From Marinobacter lipolyticus SM19 (GTDB lineage Bacteria; Pseudomonadota; Gammaproteobacteria; Pseudomonadales; Oleiphilaceae): a DNA stretch of 64,000 bases. The DNA is taken from contig NZ_KE007326.1 of the NCBI RefSeq assembly GCF_000397065.2, forward strand, positions 322,124 to 386,123, in the 5' to 3' direction. The notes beneath the pieces are model-generated. The model saw only the letters and a program-made list of their open reading frames with translations, was not told the origin of the DNA and ran no database searches. Of this stretch, positions 57,311 to 64,000 are shown one piece after another (position 1 is the first letter of the stretch; each line of letters begins with the position of its first letter). The translations under genes and the position numbers were made by a program.

Positions 57311-57593
57311 GAACACTCACCTCTGATTGAAAACGGGATTGCCTGGAGGCAATGTACCTGGCGCTTATTGTACACGTCGCACAACGGGGGCACCAAACTC
57401 CCTGCATGACCCAGCGCAACCGCTACCGCACCGCCGTTGTCTTCACCTGTCCGAAGGGCTAGACTTAAGCCCCTGTCTTTCAGGCAGCCAACGCAACTCC
57501 CGTCACGTTCACCCGCCGGTGCGGCTACTCCGCAATCTGGCGTGTTTTTGTTTTGCGGTGCGGCAAGGTTTTCGTTTGATAAAGGTCCAGAAC

Positions 57594-58508
57594 ATGGCAG
57601 CAAGACACTTTCTGACATTGAATGACATGACAGCCAGCGAGCTTGAAGCCCTGCTGGACCATGCCAGTAAGCTTCGCAATGAATGGCGTAGCGGCGTTAC
57701 TCGGGACACCCTGAAGAATCGGGTCCTGGCGATGATCTTCGAAAAGTCATCCACTCGCACCCGGGTGTCGTTCGAGGCCGGGATGACGCAGCTTGGGGGG
57801 GCCGCATTGTTCCTGTCCCCCCGTGACACACAGTTAGGCAGGGGCGAACCGATTGAGGATTCCGCTATTGTCATTTCCAGCATGGTGGATGCGGTGATGA
57901 TCCGGACCTTTGCCCACGATACGGTGGAACGGTTTGCCAGTGCGTCCCGCGTTCCGGTCATCAACGCCCTGACCGACGACTTCCACCCGTGCCAGTTATT
58001 GGCCGACATGCAGACTTACCGTGAACACCGGGGCAGCATTCGTGGTGCCACGGTGACCTGGGTAGGCGACGGCAACAACATGTGCCATTCCTACATCAAT
58101 GCCGCCACCCAGTTCGGCTTCAACCTGCGCGTTGCCTGTCCTGAAGGCTACGAGCCCAACGAGTCCCTGGTGCAGACACACAGTGATCGGGTAACCATCA
58201 TTCGGGACCCGGCAGAAGCGGCGCGCGGTGCGCACCTGCTGGTAACCGATGTATGGGCCTCCATGGGCCAGGAAGATGAGCAGAAAGCTCGCGAGAAAGC
58301 CTTCCGGGGCTACCAGATCAGTCCCGACCTGATGTCCGTAGCGGACAAGGACGCACTGTTCATGCACTGCCTGCCGGCACACCGGGGCGAGGAAATCTCC
58401 ACCGATATGATGGAGCACGCCAGTTCGGTGGTATGGGATGAGGCGGAAAACCGCCTGCACGCCCAGAAGGCGCTGCTGGAATTCCTGATCCTCAACAAAC
58501 TGGACTGA
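57594..58508 (+). CDS. argF: Ornithine carbamoyltransferase
   Basis: ArgF makes citrulline from ornithine and carbamoyl phosphate in arginine synthesis. The ATG at 57594 ([17 protein letters not shown], 304 residues) follows AAAGGT at about eight bases. The frame is open back to 57327, but that part has no family similarity. Motifs are complete: carbamoyl-phosphate loop [13 protein letters not shown], the HPCQ motif [12 protein letters not shown], and the ornithine-binding [12 protein letters not shown]. An ABC ATPase gene starts four bases after its stop. Confidence 0.96.
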   Translation: MAARHFLTLNDMTASELEALLDHASKLRNEWRSGVTRDTLKNRVLAMIFEKSSTRTRVSFEAGMTQLGGAALFLSPRDTQLGRGEPIEDSAIVISSMVDAVMIRTFAHDTVERFASASRVPVINALTDDFHPCQLLADMQTYREHRGSIRGATVTWVGDGNNMCHSYINAATQFGFNLRVACPEGYEPNESLVQTHSDRVTIIRDPAEAARGAHLLVTDVWASMGQEDEQKAREKAFRGYQISPDLMSVADKDALFMHCLPAHRGEEISTDMMEHASSVVWDEAENRLHAQKALLEFLILNKLD

Positions 58509-58512
58509 CCGA

Positions 58513-59586
58513 ATGAGCCCAAGCGCGGACCTCCCCGTTGACTGGCTGCTGGAAGTCAACAACCTGTCCTGCGGGTACGGTAATGGCTCGGTGGTCAAGG
58601 ACGTCAGCTTTTCGCTGAGCCACGGCGACATTGGCTGCCTGCTGGGGCCCAGTGGCTGCGGTAAAAGCACCATACTCCGTGCATTGGCGGGATTCCTGCC
58701 GCTCAGTGCCGGGGAAATCCGACTGCAATCACAGTCCATCAGTCTGCCCGGGCGTATGGTGGCGCCCGAAAAACGACGCATCGGCATGGTATTCCAGGAC
58801 TACGCCCTGTTTCCGCACCTGACCATAGCGGACAACGTCGGCTTTGGTCTGCACAAAGAGAACCGCAGTGAAAAACGCCAGAAAGTCATGGAACTGCTGG
58901 CCCTGGTGCACCTACAGGATCTCGCGGACAATTACCCTCACGAGCTGTCTGGCGGCCAGCAACAGCGGGTTGCCCTGGCCAGGGCACTGGCACCGGAACC
59001 CACTCTGATCCTGCTGGATGAGCCTTTTTCCAACCTGGATACCGACCTGCGCAGACGCCTGAGCCTGGATGTGAGGGACATTCTCAAAACCCTGGGCATC
59101 AGTGCCATTCTGGTCACCCATGACCAGCAGGAAGCCTTCGCCATGTGCGACCAGGTGGCCGTACTCAAAGACGGCAGCATTCAACAGTGGGACGTGCCCT
59201 ACAACCTCTACCACGAACCGGCTAACCGATTTGTGGCCGGCTTTGTTGGTCAGGGGGGCTTCATACCCGGCAAGGCCCTGGGCCCGGACACCATTGAATC
59301 GGAGCTGGGGATTATTCACGGCAACCGGGCCTACAAATGGCCCCAGGGCACCCTGGTCGACGTGCTGATCAGACCGGACGATATCGTGTACGATGCGGAT
59401 TCCGACCTCAAACCCAAGGTGGTCGAGAAAACATTTGCGGGCACCTCAACCCTGTACCGCTTCCGCTGTTCGGAAGACACGGAATTCGAAGCCCTGTTCC
59501 GCAGCCACCTGGATTTCTACCTGGGCGAAAATGTGCCAGTGAGAGTGGAAGCTGACCATCTGATTGCCTTTGAGCGGACAGCCTGA
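58513..59586 (+). CDS. ABC transporter ATP-binding protein (FbpC/PotA-like), orphan
   Basis: The 357-residue cytosolic ATPase has Walker A GPSGCGKSTILRALAG, the Q-loop MVFQDYALFPHL, signature LSGGQQQRVALARAL, Walker B LILLDEPFSNLD and the H-loop VTHDQQEAFAMCD. A C-terminal TOBE-like regulatory domain follows (LIRPDDIVYDADSDLK). It resembles the ferric-iron (FbpC) and spermidine ATPases. No permease or binding-protein gene is adjacent, so its partners must lie elsewhere. It is almost fused to argF and probably co-transcribed. Confidence 0.88.
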   Translation: MSPSADLPVDWLLEVNNLSCGYGNGSVVKDVSFSLSHGDIGCLLGPSGCGKSTILRALAGFLPLSAGEIRLQSQSISLPGRMVAPEKRRIGMVFQDYALFPHLTIADNVGFGLHKENRSEKRQKVMELLALVHLQDLADNYPHELSGGQQQRVALARALAPEPTLILLDEPFSNLDTDLRRRLSLDVRDILKTLGISAILVTHDQQEAFAMCDQVAVLKDGSIQQWDVPYNLYHEPANRFVAGFVGQGGFIPGKALGPDTIESELGIIHGNRAYKWPQGTLVDVLIRPDDIVYDADSDLKPKVVEKTFAGTSTLYRFRCSEDTEFEALFRSHLDFYLGENVPVRVEADHLIAFERTA

Positions 59587-59599
59587 CCGCCCCCGGCGA

Positions 59600-61081
59600 T
59601 CAGTTATTGCAAACCCGCTCCACCGCATCCAACCAGCCCGCGTATAGCGATTCCCTCAGAGCCGGCTTCATAGCTGGCTCAAATCGCCGCTCCTGTTCCC
59701 ATAACCGTGCAATCTCATCCAGACTCTTATAAACGCCGGTGTGAAGCCCTGCCAGGTATGCCGCGCCCAATGCCGTGGTTTCTGTCACCCGAGGCCGGTC
59801 GACCGTGACATTCAGGATATCCGACAGAAACTGCATTACCCAGTCGTTCACGGCCATGCCCCCGTCAACCCGCAACGCCTGCAGACGGGCGCCATCGTTC
59901 TGAATGGCACGTACCAGATCCTTGGTCTGGTAACACACGGACTGGAGACCAGCGGTCACGATCTCGGCGATCCCCGTGTCCCGGGTCAGACCCATGATCG
60001 CACCTCGAGCGTGGGGGTCCCAGTGCGGTGCTCCCAGACCGGTAAAGGCTGGCACCAGGTACACCGGGTTATCCACCCCGACCTGCTCGGCACAGGCGGC
60101 AGATTCGCTGGCATGGCGGATCAGCTTCAGGCCATCACGCAGCCACTGCATCGCTGCACCCGCCACAAAGATGCTGCCTTCCATGGCATAGCAGGGCACG
60201 CCGTCCAGCCGATAAGCCATGGTGGTCAGCAAGCGGTTCTCGGAACGCAACGCCTGCTTTCCGGTATTGAGCATCAGGAAACAACCGGTCCCATAGGTGC
60301 TTTTTGCCATACCCGGCTCAAAACAAGCCTGACCGATCAACGCGGCATGCTGGTCACCCGCGATACCTGCAACCCTCACCGGCGCCCCCAGGCACACTTC
60401 ATCCGTTGTTCCAAAGTCCGCAGCGCAATCCAGGACCTCCGGCAGCAATGCCCTTGGCACGCGGAACAACCTGAGTAACTCATCGTCCCAGGCCTGCTCA
60501 TGAATATTGAACAGCGCTGTACGGGAGGCGTTGGTGGCATCGGTCAGATGTGAACGGCCGCTGGTGAGGTTCCACAACAGCCAGCTGTCGACGGTGCCGA
60601 ATGCCAGTTCCCCTGCCTCAGCCCTGGCCCGCGCACCATCGGTGTTGTCCAGGATCCATGCGATCTTGGTGGCGGAAAAGTAGGGATCAATCAGCAATCC
60701 AGTGCGCTCGACGACCAAGCTTTCATAGCCGTCGGTTTTCAACTTGGTGCAGACTGAAGCAGTGCGACGGTCTTGCCAGACAATTGCATGGTGAATAGGC
60801 TTGCCGGTGTCCCGGTCCCAGATGATAGTCGTTTCGCGCTGATTGGTAATTCCGATCCCCGCCAGGGCTGCCGCTTCTATTCCTGCCCTCTCCAGCACTT
60901 CGCGACATACCGTCAGTGTGCTATCCCAGATTTCCACAGCATCGTGCTCAACCCAGCCATCCCGGGGAAAGTATTGATGAAACTCCTGCTGCGCGACGGC
61001 AACGCTGGTGCCAGTCTCATCGAACACGATGGCGCGGGAGCTGGTGGTTCCCTGGTCAATGGCAAGAAGGTAGTCAGGCAT
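59600..61081 (-). CDS. glpK: Glycerol kinase
   Basis: GlpK phosphorylates glycerol to sn-glycerol-3-phosphate, which feeds glycolysis or PlsB. The ATG at 61081 ([20 protein letters not shown], 493 residues) follows a GGAG-like sequence; a start at 61108 would add nine unconserved residues. FGGY-family motifs [37 protein letters not shown] and [13 protein letters not shown] are present. It stands alone, without glpF or glpD, and converges with the ABC ATPase gene. Confidence 0.96.
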   Translation of the reverse strand: MPDYLLAIDQGTTSSRAIVFDETGTSVAVAQQEFHQYFPRDGWVEHDAVEIWDSTLTVCREVLERAGIEAAALAGIGITNQRETTIIWDRDTGKPIHHAIVWQDRRTASVCTKLKTDGYESLVVERTGLLIDPYFSATKIAWILDNTDGARARAEAGELAFGTVDSWLLWNLTSGRSHLTDATNASRTALFNIHEQAWDDELLRLFRVPRALLPEVLDCAADFGTTDEVCLGAPVRVAGIAGDQHAALIGQACFEPGMAKSTYGTGCFLMLNTGKQALRSENRLLTTMAYRLDGVPCYAMEGSIFVAGAAMQWLRDGLKLIRHASESAACAEQVGVDNPVYLVPAFTGLGAPHWDPHARGAIMGLTRDTGIAEIVTAGLQSVCYQTKDLVRAIQNDGARLQALRVDGGMAVNDWVMQFLSDILNVTVDRPRVTETTALGAAYLAGLHTGVYKSLDEIARLWEQERRFEPAMKPALRESLYAGWLDAVERVCNN

Positions 61082-61152
61082 CGGGATGGCACTCCGTTGT
61101 TTTTTCATGATTCTAACAGCGGAAGGCAGGAAGAAACCAAAAACAGTAGACC

Positions 61153-61180
61153 AAAAAAAAGGGCCGGTAAAAACCGGCCC
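61153..61180 (-). terminator. Rho-independent terminator of the rstAB-like unit
   Basis: GGGCCGGT-AAAA-ACCGGCCC (61161-61180) is preceded on the plus strand by eight A residues. A minus-strand transcript therefore ends in a strong eight-base GC stem and a run of U. It lies about 150 bases past the histidine kinase stop and 70 bases before glpK, insulating glpK from the two-component genes. Confidence 0.92.
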
Positions 61181-61329
61181 TCAAATGACGAATGAAACAA
61201 GGAAAGTTCGTAAGAACTACAACCTCAAAAGTCATCCCTTACACTGCAAATTATGGACAAGCGAAGGCCGGCATTCAGTTAAGGTTGTGTATGCGGATTG
61301 TTACATCAGGTGAGGTAACGAGACACAGT

Positions 61330-62904
61330 TCACACTATGGCATCCACCGGTTTCTTTCGGGGCCATACCAGGCTGAATCTGGCGCCACCAAGTGCATCAC
61401 TGCGACTGACAAAGGCCTGCCCGCCATGCCAGTATAGAATCCGGCGAACGATGGATAATCCCAGACCGTAACCACCAGAGGTACGCGTACGGCTATCGTC
61501 CAGGCGGGCAAAAGCAGTAAAGACTTTTTCCCAGTCCTCTTCCGGAATACCGGGGCCATCGTCTTCGACATCTACCCGACAGTTATCCTCATCAAAATGA
61601 CAGCATACCTCCACCGTGCCATTAGCATACCGACCAGCATTTCCAACCAGATTCTGAATCGCCCGGTGAATGTAGCGCGGCTCTACATCTGACACCCCCC
61701 ACCGCTCCGACTCATCGTCTATCCTCGCCACTATCGTCAAATTCGGGCGAATCAACTGCTGCTCACCCACCACCTGACGGACAATGTCGGTCACCGAGAC
61801 TTCCTGCAACGCAAATACCGGGCCGCCCTGCTCCAGGCGGGCGTAGGTCAGGATCTCATCGATCAGCTCGTCCAGCTCCTGGATATCGCCGTCAATACCA
61901 TCCAACTGCTTGTGCAAGGCTTCTGGCGTGGAGGCCCCCTCAATCATCTGTACGCCGAAGCGAATGCGGGCCACCGGCGTACGCAATTCGTGGGATACTG
62001 CATGGATCATCTCCCTCTGAACCCCTACCAGCCGCTGGATATGCTCCGCCATACCATTGAATGCAGCCGCCAGCCGAGATACCAACTTACTGTCTCCGGC
62101 ATCCACACGAGCACCCATTTCTCCCCGGGCAATCCGAACGGCAACGGATTCGACCGCCCGAAGATTGTTATCGACCGCCCGCAATGCCAGGTAAAGTACA
62201 AGCGCCAATATCCCGCCACTAACCACTGCCAACAGCAGGACCACCGGCCAGGCCCACGGATCGAAAGGTTTCGGCATGGTGAGGTTAACCAGGGAGCCGT
62301 CCTCAAGGCGGATGAGTACACTGGCAGGCTCGCGGGCGTTCTGCTGGTATAACGACAGGCCCCGCTCCGACACACGCTCCAGCACCTCGGAATCCGGCAC
62401 ACTATCCAGACTCGCAACCCGTGACAGGGATACCCGAAACGCTTCTTCCAACCACGCGACTCTCTCGTCCAGACCTCCAGGGCCAGCTTGATCAAGATGT
62501 TGGCGCACAATCAACGATATCGCCTCAGTCACGTCACGATAGGTGTCCCGAAAGCGGAGGGACAACACAGAACCATCAGCATCCTGAACCAGGACCTGCT
62601 GACCGATGCTCGAATTCCTGGCAACAACCTGATCATAGCCAAGACGCTCGAGGGTAACGCTGGACAGTGACAGATCACCGGGAGCAGACACTTGAAAGTC
62701 GTATAGGGGCTGGAGCCAGTGATACTGCAGGAAAGGAGCTGGTGCATCCACCAGCCAACGCATTAACGGCTCAGGAAAGCGTTCGTTCCAAAACTGTGAG
62801 CGAACCGAATTGATCCCTGTGAACAGGGCTGCGCACAACAGAAGAACCAAAAAGGTGAGGCCAATCAGGCGCGCGTAGAGTTTAAGGAAGAACTTCAGGG
62901 GCAT
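61330..62904 (-). CDS. rstB: RstB-like sensor histidine kinase
   Basis: The 524-residue membrane kinase has TM1 (LIGLTFLVLLLCAALFTGIN), a periplasmic sensor, TM2 (WPVVLLLAVVSGGILALVLY), a HAMP domain, and a HisKA domain with phosphoacceptor His305 in AVSHELRTPVARIRFG. The HATPase domain has N-box NLVGNAGRYAN, DDGPGIPEEDWEKVF and GGYGLGLSIVRRI. The HisKA/HAMP pattern and the partner regulator resemble RstB. Input signal unknown. It lies 70 bases downstream of the regulator gene. Confidence 0.87.
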   Translation of the reverse strand: MPLKFFLKLYARLIGLTFLVLLLCAALFTGINSVRSQFWNERFPEPLMRWLVDAPAPFLQYHWLQPLYDFQVSAPGDLSLSSVTLERLGYDQVVARNSSIGQQVLVQDADGSVLSLRFRDTYRDVTEAISLIVRQHLDQAGPGGLDERVAWLEEAFRVSLSRVASLDSVPDSEVLERVSERGLSLYQQNAREPASVLIRLEDGSLVNLTMPKPFDPWAWPVVLLLAVVSGGILALVLYLALRAVDNNLRAVESVAVRIARGEMGARVDAGDSKLVSRLAAAFNGMAEHIQRLVGVQREMIHAVSHELRTPVARIRFGVQMIEGASTPEALHKQLDGIDGDIQELDELIDEILTYARLEQGGPVFALQEVSVTDIVRQVVGEQQLIRPNLTIVARIDDESERWGVSDVEPRYIHRAIQNLVGNAGRYANGTVEVCCHFDEDNCRVDVEDDGPGIPEEDWEKVFTAFARLDDSRTRTSGGYGLGLSIVRRILYWHGGQAFVSRSDALGGARFSLVWPRKKPVDAIV

Positions 62905-62974
62905 TGCGTTAACCCTGGCAACGAACGCTGGCTCTGCCCCACAAGGGACACAACCAGCGCCAGAGGCTGATGGT

Positions 62975-63712
62975 TCAGGCTTCCTTTACAAACAGATAGC
63001 CCTTGCTGCGAACCGTCTTGATGCGGCGGGGATGTATCGGATCGTCACCAATCTTGGGACGAATCCGTGACACCCGCACATCAATGGAGCGATCCTGACC
63101 GTCATACTCAATTCCCCGCAGGGCGGTAAAGATCTCTTCGCGGCTGAGAACACGCCCGGCATTGCTGGCCAGCAACCAGAGCAAATCAAACTCCGCGCTG
63201 GTCAACTCAATACTCTCATCACTCAGCCAGGCTTCCCGCATGGAACGATCCACCACCAGATCATTAAACTGCAGCCGGACCGGCTCTTCACCGTTGGCCT
63301 CTCCAGCCCCGCCCTGGGTGCCCTCGGTGATCCGCCTCAGCATGGCACGAATCCTCGCCAGCAAGACTCTGGGCTGCACCGGTTTGCCAATGTAGTCGTC
63401 TGCCCCCATTTCCAGCCCCAGCACCTGATCAAGGTCATCGGTACGGGCTGTGAGCATGATGATCGGCCCCTGGAAAAAAGGTCTCACCCGGCGACAAATG
63501 GACAATCCATCCTCCCCCGGCAACATGAGATCAAGAACAACCAGGTCAGGCTGCTCGCTGCGGATACGCTCGACTGCGCGACCACCATGGGTTTCCAGGG
63601 AGACGGTCAGACCGTTACTCTCCAGATATTCCCGAGTCAGCTCTGCCAGCCGTTCGTCATCTTCGACAATGAGAATTCGCCAACTTTCGTTTGTCTGTTC
63701 CACGCCGTCCAT
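62975..63712 (-). CDS. rstA: RstA-like OmpR-family response regulator
   Basis: The 245 residues form a receiver domain with phosphoacceptor Asp61 (LVVLDLMLPGEDG), acidic pocket VEDDERLAEL, and the RstA-typical DDYIGKPVQPRVLLARIRAM, followed by an OmpR winged helix (LTSAEFDLLWLLASNAGRVL, then DVRVSRIRPKIGDDP). The DNA targets of this orthologue are not known. Its promoter region, 63713-63960, contains a 13-base palindrome. Confidence 0.9.
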   Translation of the reverse strand: MDGVEQTNESWRILIVEDDERLAELTREYLESNGLTVSLETHGGRAVERIRSEQPDLVVLDLMLPGEDGLSICRRVRPFFQGPIIMLTARTDDLDQVLGLEMGADDYIGKPVQPRVLLARIRAMLRRITEGTQGGAGEANGEEPVRLQFNDLVVDRSMREAWLSDESIELTSAEFDLLWLLASNAGRVLSREEIFTALRGIEYDGQDRSIDVRVSRIRPKIGDDPIHPRRIKTVRSKGYLFVKEA

Positions 63713-63772
63713 CTCTGGTTTTGTTATTCCGGTTTCAGAAGAAGCATTCCATTCCTGACAATACAGGCAACC

Positions 63773-63785
63773 TGCTGTAACAGCA
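63773..63785. promoter_or_regulatory. Palindrome upstream of the rstA-like gene
   Basis: TGCTGT-A-ACAGCA is a perfect six-base inverted repeat with one central base, 61 bases upstream of the response-regulator ATG. It could be an operator, perhaps for autoregulation, but it is not the known RstA box. Confidence 0.25.
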
Positions 63786-63960
63786 ATTATACATGCTATT
63801 CAGAAATATACATGGAACAGCCACTTCGTTACAGCTCGTGACATACTTCACATCCAGATTTGTCTGAATGGGCCTGTCACTAAGCCGTCATCGGGCGGTC
63901 ATTCCACTGTCACACCGCATTCATAGCCTTGACTGGAAACGGCAACAATGAGACTAGGTT

Positions 63961-64000
63961 ATGAGCGCACAATCTGCACGCATCACCCGCCCCACCAGAC
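63961..64000 (+). CDS. Start of an unidentified plus-strand gene (cut by window end)
   Basis: An ATG at 63961 opens a frame of 13 residues (MSAQSARITRPTR) to the window edge. TAGG lies four bases upstream, a weak Shine-Dalgarno. The gene would be divergent from rstA. The visible part is too short to name. Confidence 0.4.
   Translation, partial: MSAQSARITRPTR

Noticed and set aside
57327..57593. N-terminal extension of argF
   Set aside because: Open by chance; no similarity to the family, while the ATG at 57594 has a good Shine-Dalgarno and matches the usual N-terminus.
63780..63850. Possible RstA box upstream of rstA
   Set aside because: TACAT and GTTACA elements are present but not at the spacing of the known box.

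Overview
This window is chromosomal DNA from a gammaproteobacterium, most likely Marinobacter or a close relative. That placement is an inference from protein character and from gene orders shared with Pseudomonas and Marinobacter: rpoE/algU-mucABCD next to nadB, lepA-lepB-rnc-era-recO-pdxJ, cysM-rlmD-relA-mazG beside gacS, ffh-rpsP-rimM-trmD-rplS, and xerD-dsbC-hom-thrC-recJ-prfB-lysS. About 57 genes pack the window almost completely. There are no rRNA or tRNA genes, insertion sequences, prophage genes, CRISPR arrays or plasmid genes that I can see. No gene-free gap exceeds 300 bases; the largest are 57311-57593, 40480-40746, 16088-16348 and 63713-63960.

Layout. 1-2047 is the 3' part of plsB (+). 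2059-9828 is a minus-strand run: ppc, a YbaK-HDOD fusion, adk, tsaB, uppP, a small unknown gene and rsmJ. 9912-10562 holds two small convergent paralogous genes of unknown function. 10697-16087 (minus) carries relA-mazG, rlmD and cysM, and the gacS/barA hybrid kinase (+) lies opposite. 19250-25332 (minus) is the lepA-lepB-DUF4845-rnc-era-recO-pdxJ cluster. 25437-28163 is a membrane GGDEF-EAL protein placed between that cluster and the algU-mucABCD envelope-stress operon (28273-32542). A sigma-E-like promoter precedes algU, and nadB-sdhE-ygfX-ygfZ run away from it on the plus strand. An isolated HDOD gene follows, then ung-lysS-prfB, recJ-thrC-hom, dsbC, xerD, rplS-trmD-rimM-rpsP and ffh, all minus. 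From 50943 the plus strand carries ypjD, a CorC/YfjD-type protein, a Yip1-like membrane protein, a DUF1631 protein and a TonB-like protein. grxD (minus), argF plus an orphan ABC ATPase (plus), glpK (minus) and an RstAB-like two-component pair (minus) close the window. A new plus-strand reading frame just begins at 63961.

Functional themes are envelope building and stress (plsB, uppP, lepB, dsbC, AlgU-Muc system), translation and RNA modification (rsmJ, tsaB, rlmD, lepA, prfB, lysS, rpsP, rplS, rimM, trmD, ffh), nucleotide second messengers (RelA, the GGDEF-EAL protein), amino-acid synthesis (cysM, hom, thrC, argF) and global regulation (GacS, RstAB, two HDOD proteins).

Most of the window is conserved housekeeping DNA and I found no clear new multi-gene system. 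The best leads are: two copies of a ~95-base inverted repeat whose central block is conserved while the arms change in a compensated way; a degenerate EAL domain in a gene inserted between conserved operons; a YbaK-HDOD fusion lacking the usual lysine and HD residues; the small convergent paralogue pair; and a YgfX-like protein that seems to have lost its membrane segment.
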